Below are positions 22,618 to 32,954 of a DNA stretch of 61,286 nucleotides, one piece after another (positions within the stretch are counted from its first letter, which is position 1; every line of letters begins with the position of its first letter). The DNA lies in contig JAKSYS010000362.1 of NCBI GenBank assembly GCA_022925895.1, positions 1 through 61,286 of the forward strand, written 5' to 3'. The notes under the pieces were generated by a model that was given only the letters and a program-made list of their open reading frames with translations, was not told the DNA's origin and ran no database searches. The position numbers and the translations under genes were made by a program. This DNA comes from Fragilaria crotonensis. Lineage: Eukaryota; Bacillariophyta; Fragilariophyceae; Fragilariales; Fragilariaceae.

Positions 22618-23740
22618 TTGTCAAAAACCGATCCACGGCGACATGTTTCTATCGAGTGGGCACCACGTTTGAGACTGCCTGTGTGCAGTAAAGTCTTCTC
22701 TCTGGGTTACTGCATGCTCTGCTGGAGTACTCGTAGGTCATCTACAGTCTACACGTACTGGGACATCCAATTCCTTCTTTGGCAAACGATACTTCGTTTT
22801 AGAGTTACATGGACGATTTATTCGATTATACAACCGTTTTAGGAGGTACGTCATTAGGTATGGCTGGCGTCACTCAATGCATGCGAGCCGGTCAGCCGAC
22901 AATTTTGATGTCATTCATAAGAAGAAATTGTATCCAGGAAAATTCCATGAGAAGAATTTGTCAATTTTGTTGTTTGCAAAAATGGTCTCAAGTACACGGA
23001 CATTTGTTGTTCACGAAAAAGCACAAGAAACCGAAAACTAGCGTGGATGTACGTAACTCTCTACGAAAGCCATTTACCACATATACGCCCATGAATGTAC
23101 GTTACGTATGAATATATGCATACATAATCCTTTGTTTAGGAATCGGTCGACAGTATGGTATGAACAAACACAGCCATGTGGACAGAACGCAACACAACAG
23201 TAAACTGTCGCGTTAACACAAAATCTTCTCAAGAAGAATTCCGGAAGACGTTTCCTGGAAGAAGAAAACATGGGTTGGTGAGAAGATTTTGTCAATTTTG
23301 TTTTCTAGGAATTTCCATAGAAGAATGCGATGGTAAGCACGCCATGCCTCCCGAGAGCAAGCCAAGGCACAAATGGCGCGCGCGTTATGCTATATCGAAG
23401 GCTGAATGTATTTAGCAACTCAAATATTGCCGTTATTGCATTAACCCGTAACTCCTTGAAGAGTAAATTCCGGATGTCCCTGGTACTGTATGACATACAC
23501 TCCGAGTTTGTACTACTCGTAGCACAGCTACGGTAACAGTAGCTCGGCAACAGGAATCTGAGTTCTTGTTTGGCATTGCATCAAGTGAGGAAGGAAAGAA
23601 GAAAAGGAAAATTCCCAACATTGAGGAGCATAGGAGCGGGAGCGTTTCAGTAAAACACAACTTCATACGCAAGGACGCAAGTCACGGATACGCCGAACCA
23701 AAAGTCTCCACTCTATATATACAATATATAATATGTACAA
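22618..23740. other. Unassigned region between EPSPS copies 3 and 4
   Basis: No recognised gene. A plus-strand frame at 22809-23111 (100 codons, MDDLFDYTTVLGG) is open but unlike anything I know. A word of the form gaagaattttgtcaattttgttgttt occurs near 22945 and again, diverged, near 23283, hinting at an internal duplication. A second fragment at about 23550-23700 reads FGIASSEEGKKKRKIPNIEE. All coding claims here would be weak. Confidence 0.25.
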
Positions 23741-24480
23741 TTAGACCTGGGCTATACTATATATAAGAGGGATGCCATCGGGTACTATGGACGAGACCAG
23801 TGACAAGACCAGTTTCGTCTCTGCGGCAGGACACAGCGTCGGCGTCGTCACACAGGCAGCCAGGACAAACATCATGGTCATTTGGTGATCAACGCACGTT
23901 GTCAATCGACACGTTGTTGTTGCGTTTTGTTGGTGGACGAGTGATGCAATAATCATCAAACTCTTTCACGGTAGCACCCAACTTGTTGCATTCGGCAATC
24001 ATGCGCTAAGGCTCTTTATCATGTCAGGACTACTACGACGAAGGCATGTGCAAATATCGTGAGCCCTGGCAAAGAGCGCCACCACCGCCAAAAGTCATGG
24101 CGGCATCTGTGATTTACCAAAACCCGCACCAACTCCCTTGAGTTTGGGTGCGACGACTGTATCTCTCAGGTGCTAAGGTGATACTGTTGGGACGACGACG
24201 ACAAGGTGTCACCCATTTGCTCCATCATCTTGGCGAGTGCTACATCACCGTGGACGTATTCTCATCGGCATCCGTGAACCATGTAATGGTTCCGCCGGAA
24301 CTAACATTGCCTGTCAATAAGTCCCGCGTGATTTGTTACTTTGATCCTTCTTGACGATTGTCAAGAAAGGCCGAAAGCCGTTCCGTGATGGGTCGCCTTC
24401 CATGTCATCTTCGACGCCTTCGACACCGCAATTGTTCATGAGACCAATTACGGGTCCAATGTTGACAAAGATGTTGAAAA
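23741..24480 (-). pseudogene. EPSPS: EPSP synthase-like pseudogene, copy 4
   Basis: Reduced copy. In order from the 5' side on the minus strand: an IGLMNNCGVEG block at 24415-24445, SGGTITW and CxxEYVHGDVA relics near 24240-24300, TDAAMTF near 24100 (PDAAMTLA block), RMIAECNKLGATVKEFDDYCI at 23945-24010, and VDHQMTMMFVLAACV at 23860-23910 (DDHRMAMAFALAAC block). Frames shift between blocks and stops occur. It is arranged head-to-tail with copy 3, about 1.2 kb apart. Confidence 0.85.
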
Positions 24481-24559
24481 TATTCAAACTTTTGAATAGA
24501 AACGAGTGCTTCGATGATTCTGAAGCAAACAAGGTGTGTTGGATGGTATTCCACAAATG

Positions 24560-25228
24560 ACACGCTGGCCGCGAGAAAAACTGACCGCAGCGTCTCTCTT
24601 GTTCTTTGGGATTACTAATGTTGGTGGAGTTCCAAGGGAGCAGTCCCTAATCTGGTGCTCGCGGTGTCCTATGCAATGAGACTGGAGTCCCCCGGATGGG
24701 TCTCTCAAGTGCTAGATTGATTTGCTGTCGTTGTTACCGAATCAATGCCGACATCTAATCAGTGTGGGTCCGAACGACACCGAAATATAAAGGACAGGAC
24801 TCGTTTTTACATTTTCGAAACGCGGGTGCCAATGTCTGGGAAGAAGTTAACGAACGTGATGCTGACTCTACTGGCCCAAGCTTTGGATTGGAGACGCGAG
24901 CAAATTCTCTCCAAGCTGCAACGTTCAGTCTTAATTCAAGTATCCGATTTATGAGGATGCACATCGACGGCATGCATCAGCTGCTTCTATAACCGTTGGT
25001 GCCTTTGCTCCAGATATACTTTGACCGTCGAACAATGACAATTCATACTTGACTGCAGATTTGAAGTTTGTGGAGATTTACCTTTGTAAGGACGGCGGAG
25101 CAAACTGCAGAACTTGCCGCCCGCAACCTTGGAAATGTACGAATGAGACACTTCTACGGATCCTACATTGTACCTCGGGGTGGAAGTGTTGTTTGGTCCC
25201 TCCCAAGATATGCGAGGCCACTACTATG
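24560..25228. other. Unassigned region with two plus-strand frames
   Basis: Two adjacent frames look more protein-like than their surroundings: 24762-24992 (MWVRTTPKYKGQDSFLHF, containing GPSFGLETRANSLQAATF) and 25049-25288 (KFVEIYLCKDGGANCRTC, then CTNETLL, with eight cysteines). They could be parts of one interrupted gene or chance frames. No family is recognised and no start context or splice pair was established. Confidence 0.25.
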
Positions 25229-26320
25229 CGCCTGTCGCTGTTTGATAACCCGGTACGTCAAATCAGTTACGCAGGAATCAGCAATTGATGTCCAACTGCC
25301 AAAATCATTGCTGTAGGTCTGAGGCAGCGACAGTACTACAATGCCGGCGGTACACAACACGGGCGTGAAGGGAGGATAACGGGCCGTTCCAGAAACGATT
25401 TGAGACCGAAGTATGACCATTAGCGACTAAGACCAAGACCCACCTCGACAATGCGATGGGCTTCACTGACACCATTGGCGGCAGCGCTTGCTGTAACATG
25501 TTCCTGTTGCCTGGCCAACCCTGCAGACAGCAGAGTACAAATCCACCACCACAGATTAACTTGTTCTACTCAACAGTAGCGACTGCTCTTGTTTCACAGT
25601 ACCTTGAAAGCCGCCATTGAACTGATCAAGGTAAATACCGTGCCACGGGAGCGATCCTCGAACTGCCACGCAACCAACGATGAGGAATTCAACGTGCCCG
25701 TAGTCCATGGTAACTGGATAGCAACCCAGAAATCTTCGTAATCGCCCGACGACGGCACCTCCATCAAATGAATAATGCTGGTGGCATTCATAATCGCATG
25801 GTTCCGCGAGAACCCAAAGACGAAGAGATTAATGATGAAATCAGACCGGCAGCAGCAGCTGACCTGGCAAGGGGCGTGGAGAACCTCCTGATCAGTTGGG
25901 TCCTTCGTGATGCGATTTGGCATCAGCATGGTTAACTGCGACATTTTGTGCAGTCGTATAAAGGCAGCTACTATAGCTGGATCACTTTTGAAGTTGCAAC
26001 ACCATCACGTCCCAGGATCCAGACTCGGTATGTGTCATAATAAACGTGTGATCCATCCTCCATAATGGGAGTGCGAACGTACGTCATACGTCTCTCTCAC
26101 ATGTTTCTTTCGTTTACATTAAATGTTAAACATTCATATATATATGCGAACATCAAGTTGATGTCCAGTCGTCCAATCAGATATCGGTCAGGCAGTCGCC
26201 GATCAACCACTGCACACTGTATACTGCATCGACCGTATTTAATGTGTCATTGGGACGCGAAATCAAGCCCATATGGTCTCCTCGTCGTCGTCGTGTGACA
26301 CGTCGTCAACCTTCTTCACC
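25229..26320. repeat. Duplicated spacer block, copy 2 (3' side of kinase E)
   Basis: Counterpart of 6465-7560, highly similar along most of its length with small indels (for example the extra tgttcctgttgcctggcc near 25500). It ends, like copy 1, at the kinase 3' end. Confidence 0.6.
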
Positions 26321-26338
26321 CAAATCGTCCTTCCGTTC

Positions 26339-29300
26339 TCAAGCAGGACAGGTTCCATCTTTGTCCTCCACCTCGATTCGTTCTTTGGCCATGTCTGCCA
26401 TCGCCTTTAACGCCTTTCCTTCCAAGGTCTGCTGTTTATCATGGTTCTTTTCGTCCGCCAACTCTTCGATTAATTTCTTCATCTCTTTGGTATGCTCTTT
26501 TATTCGATACGTCTTACATACGGCCAGCAACACTTTCGAGGGATCCCAGGCAGCTGCTACATCGATGGCAATTTGAAGCAACGGTAAACCGTTACCATCC
26601 ATTGTTTGTCCACCGAAATCTCAAAGGGATCATGACCTGCATCGCCCGAGCGCTCACAATAGAAGGTCACCTCGTATTTTTGCTTCGCTGGATTTGTGAA
26701 CCACGTTTTGAGATTTTCGAACGATCAGCGTCGATGCAGTGATCACCACGAGAGTTGGGCACACTACGATGTTGCAAATGCGCATTGTTCCACGCCAGCC
26801 CTTTCAAGCAGTGATGCATTGCGGACGACAACTTATCAAAACGTTTTTGGTTGTCTTTCAGCGAAAGCGTGATTTGGTCTAATTTTGTGCCGGCTATCTT
26901 CTGCCAGTGGAAGGACCACGTGCTAGCAGGTACGTGCTCACAAATATCATCAATTGTGAAAGGTTGGCTCGGACACCCACTGACCAAGCACCGAAGTTGA
27001 AAAGTGGCAGGGGTGCTGGCAGGGGCTTCCCAAACCGCTTTTTCAAGACATTTGGCGCACAATGGGTGAGACTCTTTTTTACACTTTACAACAAAAAGCC
27101 GTTCATCAAAGTAACATGGGAGGCCTTGGCCAGCGCAGTCCGGGTCAGAGTTCGGTTTATCAGTGTTGTGCAGGATATTGTCCAGATCAGCTATGGCATC
27201 CTTCGGCTCAACACAGGTTATCCCGTTGTGTACATCTTTGGCATATTTCAACAGGTCACGAAGCTTGCCCGTGCTCAATCTTCTTTCAGAGGGAAGGGTG
27301 ATGCACCCAATCACGGTCTTGCAAACAAGTTCAAGAGCTTCTGCATTCCAGTCGGCCCGGCCATCTGCATGGTTTTTGAGCTGTTTCCATCCATCAACGA
27401 TAGGCGTTTCCCATTCAAGACGTACGTCTGCAAGACATTCGTTGCCTTTCCATCATTCAAATGCCCTATAATTAGCTCAGCCATGACAACGCCAAAAGAA
27501 TACACATCATAGGCAGGAATGTAGTCACAGTTGATGCCTTTTCCTTTCTTCGAGATATACTCTGGGCACCTGTACAAATGAGTTCCTATTGCGGTGCCTT
27601 GCGTTGAGCCACTTTGTAGGATCGACTCCGACGGAACAGCTTCGTGCCTGTCCAAAACAAACGTCGCCAGCCCACAATCAATGAGCTTCGGTGTAAAATC
27701 TTCATCAGACAAATGTTTGCACTCTTTATATCGCGGTGATACACTTTGACACCTGCTGCACCAGTGTGCAAGAGTGCACTGCTTTCGCCACTTGGTACAT
27801 GATTGACAGCGGTATCTGCAGGAAGGAGGGCTCTCTTGTCATCATCCTTGAGAAAGCAGTCGAGGGAGCCGTTGGCTGCGTATTCATACACCAAAACTGC
27901 TCTCCAGCTCTGCCTTTGAAGTTGTAGCCGTACAAGACAATGATATTGGGATGACGAAATCTTTTGAGTGTCTGGCAGAATCGTGCATGAGTGTTAGAAC
28001 TCGAAGGAGATGGGGGCAGGGTACATATACATTGTTCCACACGAGGCAATGGCTCAATGCAGAACACACAACGTACCGAAAGTTCCTTCTGGAAGGATAT
28101 CAAAATTTCGTCGTTGGGGCCATCAGTTCTTTGAGAAAATTTGATCATCTTCACAACGAACTTTTTGGGTTCAGGAGATAACCATCTTCGACCAAAAAAC
28201 ATTGCCATAGGCACCCGATCCAAGTTTGCGGATTTTGATGCAATGCTTGATGTAGTGATAAGAGAGTTCAACAGGTTCAGCCTTGCAGGTTGTCATCACC
28301 TTGCAAGCGATTCCCGGTTCTTGTTCACTTCCTCCAAAGTCTTAGTATGATCACGGAAGGCTTTGATCGTAGCAAACTTTCTATGTTTGTAAGCCACATC
28401 AAAAGCTGTTAATCCTTCATTATCTTTGATATTCGCATCCACCTTGCTGTTTTGGAGCAACTCGCGGAAGACTTCCACGGCCATATTGACTCGCAATGTG
28501 AAGGGCCGTTGCACCAGTATTACACTTGAGATTAACATCCACATTGTTGTGCTCGAGCAACTTCTTGACGACTTCCTGATTGCCTTCTCGGCTTGCCTGG
28601 AATAGGGCTGTTTCACCATTTTTATTTTGGGCATTCACGTCCACATTGTCGTTCCGGAGCAACTCCGACGACATCCAGATTGCTGGGTGACTCGCAATGA
28701 TAAGGGCTGTATCACCATTCTCATCATAGGCATTCACCTCCATTTTGCTGTGCTGAAGCAACTCGCGGAAGAGTTCCACATGGCCATTTCGACTCGCAGT
28801 GTGCAGGGCTGTTCACCATCTTTACGTTGGAGATTCACCTCCACCTTGCCGTGATGAAGCAACTCGCGGACGACTTCCAAACGACCTTCGTTACTCGCCA
28901 TGTACAGGGCAGTTGTACCATCATTAGTGCATTGGAGATTCACATCCACATTGTCGTGCTGAAGCAACTCGCGGACGACTTCCAAATGACCATCTTGACT
29001 CGCAATGTAGAGGGCTGTTGTACCATCAGTAGATTGGATATTCACATCCACATTGTCGATTTGAAGCAACTCGCGGACGACTTCCAATGACCATTTTGAT
29101 CGCGGTGTAAGGGCAGTTGCACCATCGTACATTGGAGATTCACATCCACATTGCTGTGCTGAAGCAACGCGCGGACGACTTCCAAATGACCATTTTGACT
29201 CGCCATAATCAGGGCTGTTGCACCATCATCAGTACATTGGAGATTCACATCCACATTGTCGTGCTGGAGCAGCTCGCGGACGACTTCCAAATGACCATTT

Positions 29301-29443
29301 TGACTCGCAATGTAAAGGGCTGTTGCACCATAACTATCTTGGGCATTCACATTGGCTCCATCAAGCAATAGGGCACGAACCTTATTGAGATTGCCATCAT
29401 AGGCGTTGAAGAACAAAGCAACGTCGTTGTCACTCAACGGCAT
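26339..29443 (-). pseudogene. ANK-TKL kinase-RING-like gene with frameshifts (copy E)
   Basis: ATG at 29443 (MPLSDNDVAL). About ten ankyrin repeats, interrupted by small deletions near 29135, 29090, 28815, 28665 and 28480. The kinase begins with LDRVPMAMFFGRR, a frameshifted glycine loop, then KFVVKMIKFS. The intron is at 27972-28076 (105 nt, GT-AG). After it come LKRFRHPNI, EYAANGSLDCF, YHRDIKSANI, then a one-base loss before DFTPKLIDCGLATF. CPEY and DVYSFGVVMAELI are intact. The RING-like part (VKCKKESHPLCAKC, CLVSGC) is open in 26667-27314, and the C-terminal ALKAMADMA segment is at 26339-26602. It is the closest relative of copy B in the kinase and C-terminal parts. The number of lesions makes translation of a full protein unlikely. 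Confidence 0.7.
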
Positions 29444-29870
29444 GCTTCTGAAGTACTCCGAGTTCTGCAGTATTAAACCATAGAGTCGGTTGTTGGCTGT
29501 GCAATAGCGTGTAAATTGGATCTGAGTGACAAATCTTACCTGAAATGGATAGATCAAGGTAATAAGGAAGATGATAAGATCTGTTGATGCTAAAAGCGAA
29601 TTTGTGTAATGATATCTAATCGCTGTCTTCGCATTTGATTAGGGCTTCGCGTTTTGCATTCTCTTTCCTTCGATCTCGAATCCTTGTACTACGGTAGTAT
29701 ACGGGCACCCGTGCCAGTACCGTGACCAGAGCGTTCGGATTCTCGCGGTCCCCGTAAATCGTGAACGATCCATCAAGGCCATGTACTAGTAGTACCTGGT
29801 ACCAGGTACACGTACGTAATACCTGGTCTATGTACCCACGGCTCGGTGGCCGCCCAGGAGGTACTGTATG
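29444..29870 (-). promoter_or_regulatory. Conserved upstream/5' leader block of kinase E
   Basis: Near-identical to 10447-10870 and 44994-45396, including the putative leader-intron donor (CAG|GTAAGATTTG on the minus strand at about 29540). Conservation over about 400 bases of noncoding sequence reflects recent duplication and cannot by itself define control elements. Confidence 0.45.
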
Positions 29871-29919
29871 CACACAAGAGGGAGTGCCCATGCTACCAAC
29901 CAATAACCTTGGGTTCGTG

Positions 29920-30135
29920 CGATTCAGTAAATTATTTGGCGACAAAGAGCACGTCGTCTATCAGCGGTCAAGATCTTCGTAAAGAGGTCTGCTAGGTTTG
30001 TCATTCCATCCCCTTTGCCAACTCGAAGTATCTTAGCAGCCACTGCTTCACGGATGGCATGATAATTGATTGCGTTGTGCTTTTTCATGAGGGTCGATTG
30101 TGGCATACTCGTATTTTTCACCACTCCTGTCTGGC
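29920..30135 (-). mobile_element. Ty1/copia RNase H C-terminal fragment
   Basis: Minus-strand frame GVVKNTSMPQSTLMKKHNAI, then NYHAIREAVAAKILRVGKGD, NLADLFTKIL and a stop near 29924. It aligns with the last 70 residues of the intact Copia polyprotein at 45719 (KNTSIPESVLSKKHNAI, NLADLFTKVL), clearly diverged from it. It also matches 61130-61286 closely. Confidence 0.8.
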
Positions 30136-30174
30136 CTGATTTGCTACTATTCACTCCGCTGCACAGCTGGATTA

Positions 30175-31085
30175 TGCAGCACGACATGCTGCAGGAAAGC
30201 GACGATACGTCAGTGCCATTGACTCCCAGCAGAGCGGTGGCAGAGGTCGATTCAGACGTGGTGGTCGATTCGGAGCCGACTATAGAGGTCGCGGTGGACG
30301 CGGCCGTGATGCTGGTCACGCTGGGCGAGGTCGTGATGGTCGCCGCGTGCGAATCAACAACGTTGACGTAACTGACGTCAACCGAAGTTTCACATCAGAG
30401 GAATGGGAACGACTCGGACAAGCCCGGTCGTACGTCATCCAACAACGTAACAACGCCGGACGCGGCCGTGACGGCAGAAACCCAGGTCGTGGAAGTCAAT
30501 CTGCCGCCGGTCAGCAGGGCGATGCGCGAAACACTAGCGCCGCACAAGTGACAGATCGTACATCCACCAACGGTGCTGACGACGCTAATTCATAGGTAGG
30601 CGACCAGTCTACCATTATCACGACAGTTTCAGGCCGTGGCCGTGGCGCGTATAGTACCTGACACGCGGAGGGCGGTGCTGGTAAACGTGCGGCGATGCCA
30701 GTCATCTCCAGCATGAGAAAGACAGCCAGCACTACCCTGACTCAACACCCCACTGTCCATGAAGGGCAAGTTGGCCGAAACGAGATTGATAATCATGCGG
30801 ACACCATTTGTGCGGGACCCAATTGGCGGGTTTTGGAGTTTACTGGACAGTTTTGCAGCGTCGCCCCCTTCTCGATGGAATACAGTCCCAAAGTGAATGT
30901 CCCGGTGGCCAAGTGTGCTTCGACGTACTTGTGCCCTACAACAGGACAATCGGTCTTATTGATCGTAGACCAAGCATTGTGGTTTACATCATGTGCTAAC
31001 AACATGAGAACCATCATCATCGTCATCAACAACATCCGCAATCAACCATTCTACCATTATTCATGGTGGAGCGGAACAGCGGCGG
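30175..31085 (+). mobile_element. Ty1/copia gag-protease fragment
   Basis: Plus-strand remnant facing the RNase H fragment. RGG-rich coding (frames shift near 30350) leads into RINNVDVTDVNRSFTSEEWE, the counterpart of MNGVDVSDINRNFTSDEWE in the intact element's gag. A TAG at 30596 ends gag; the same frame reopens and carries NEIDNHADTICAGPNW (protease) and FTGQFCSVAP. Gag and protease are thus in one frame separated by stops, as in the intact element. Downstream integrase and RT are missing. Confidence 0.8.
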
Positions 31086-31128
31086 CGGACATTAGTACGA
31101 GTGCCGCCGGCATTGTTGGGTTTCTTCG

Positions 31129-31368
31129 TCATGGGAGGTTCGGTTGTGGTTTGAGGACTAATTTTAGACTTGCTTTTTGCAAGTTGGCGAGCAGGTTTGA
31201 TTCCTCACCAGTGCTGATGGCAGAACCTTGATCCATCGCGACAGGAGTTTGATCACTACTTCCGCCACGAAGAAGGCGGTGCTGGTGATCATCAGCAGAA
31301 GCCTGCAAGGCAAAAAGGAGAAGGACAACGGCGAGGAAGGCTGATTTCATCAACAAATGGCAGCTCAT
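31129..31368 (-). CDS. Small secreted peptide with RxLR-like motif, copy 2
   Basis: A 79-aa frame from ATG 31368. Signal peptide 1-25 (hydrophobic FLAVVLLLFALQASA), then DDHQHRLLRGGSSD with RLLR at 31-34, then TPVAMDQGSAISTGEESNLL and a basic tail. It differs from copy 1 by T7M, F32L and a longer C-terminus; the signal peptide and central region are otherwise identical. The copies share flanks, so conservation alone does not show selection. Whether this is a functional secreted peptide is unknown; no Cys residues follow the signal peptide. Confidence 0.55.
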   Translation of the reverse strand: MSCHLLMKSAFLAVVLLLFALQASADDHQHRLLRGGSSDQTPVAMDQGSAISTGEESNLLANLQKASLKLVLKPQPNLP

Positions 31369-32280
31369 TTTATTTTATTTCGAGTGAGGAAAGTCAAAGT
31401 TGAAAGGTATCGCTGTCGAAGTTCGCTTTTGGTCATGCTGTGGCTTCGCATGTAATGAGAAGTCGGATGTAAAGAACATGCTCTAGTCGAAATGACAAGG
31501 CACTGGTAGTTCCTTCCACGTTCGCTTAGGGCTGACACAATTCATATATGTTCTCATTTGCAACACTATTCAGATTAATTCTCATTTGCAACACCGTTTG
31601 CTTTGCATTTCCCTTTCCGCGATCATTGGAGCGATCGCCCAGAGACTTGTGGCATGCCAGGATGTCAGCATGGGCAGCATCTTGAAGTATCTTTGTTATC
31701 ACGGGCTGTCATGGCTCAGTCTTTTCGACTTGGCTTTCTCGGCGCATTGTTTGCTTCAACTACCATGGCAAGACTCCACCCCGAAGCAACCTGCGTAGAT
31801 CCTCCGATCTACACCATTTGGGAGCACAGAAGTGGGGGCATACTGTGGATGGGAGACACGGGATTATCCGTGCAAACTTGATAGTAACACAAGATGCTTG
31901 GCCAACCCAGCAGAGGACAGTATAAACCCTCGACCATGGATTCCCCTGTTCCACTGCGGCGGCAACTTCCATGATTTTCATGTTGGGTAACCATAGCGAC
32001 TGCTCTTATTTCAAAGTAACACCAAAAAGAGAAGCCGCCATTGAACTGATCAAGGCTACAACCGGTCCACCGGTCCGATCCACCAATTGCCACCAACTCG
32101 CCGACATGTAAGCAACGACAACCAACAATGAGGAATTCAACGCGCGCTGAGTCCATGATAACGGGATAGACTCCGCCAGAACCCGAACTACTGGTGGATT
32201 ACCTTGAAATCTTGGTAATGGCCGTAAACAACTCCGACGAACTCCGACGATAAACATCCATCGCCGGTTGTGCGTCGTCC
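31369..32280. repeat. Spacer: peptide-gene flank joined to duplicated block, copy 3
   Basis: 31369-31665 matches the flank at 11647-11945. From about 31885 to 32280 the sequence is a partial, diverged copy of the block at 6690-7000 and 25500-25740 (shared: cagcagaggacagta-like, ccactgcggcggcaacttcc, tactgcgactgctctt-like). Between them a plus-strand frame (31710-31881: MAQSFRLGFLGALFASTTMA, then RLHPEATCVDPPIYTIW) could encode a signal-peptide-like start. It is short and unassigned. Confidence 0.45.
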
Positions 32281-32954
32281 TTGAGATTCCGAGCGATTGC
32301 GAATATCATCCTTCGGGTTGGGAGCCACCGTGGGTTGCACCCCTCGCCTTGAGGGTTAAACCATGTGACGCCCATGGTGCCTGTACGTGAATAGTTGATT
32401 CAAGACACTCTCGTACACTCAAGGGTATCAGGTACAGTTAGTCGGCACTCCTGCTGGACCTTCGAGGGTGTGACGAAGAGCTAACGCCCTTCTTTGGAGT
32501 GAATGTATCACCCTGCTCGCTCGTTTCTTTCGTCATCGACTTCCTGCTTGCTGGTGAATTCGTGTGCCACGCCATTTTTGACTATATCATCTTTCTCTCT
32601 CTCATTCATCTATCAACAACACCAAGTCCCCGGGTCCTGACTCGATACAGTAAAAGAGTGCGATCAGTCCTCCAAACGTGAATGCTCACGATAACAATGT
32701 CTGACACATGTTTTACTCGTTAACACTAAATCCTGAACATGTAGCTGTTACATGTATGAACGTGAACTTGCATGTCAATGTCCATCATAGCGTCTCGCCG
32801 GTCGACCACTTCACACAGTACTCGAACACCGTATTTCGCTCGTGCATACCAGGGTACTAATACAAGTACTTGTACCGTAGTATACCACCTTGTTCACACT
32901 TCACACCTTCACAGCAATGGACCCATGGACGCCCCAACTCCTACAATCGTTTTT
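32281..32954. other. Spacer 3' of kinase F
   Basis: No gene recognised. 32515-32650 repeats the flank seen at 13975-14190 and 39255-39380. A TAC-rich patch precedes the kinase end at 32845-32885. Confidence 0.4.
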
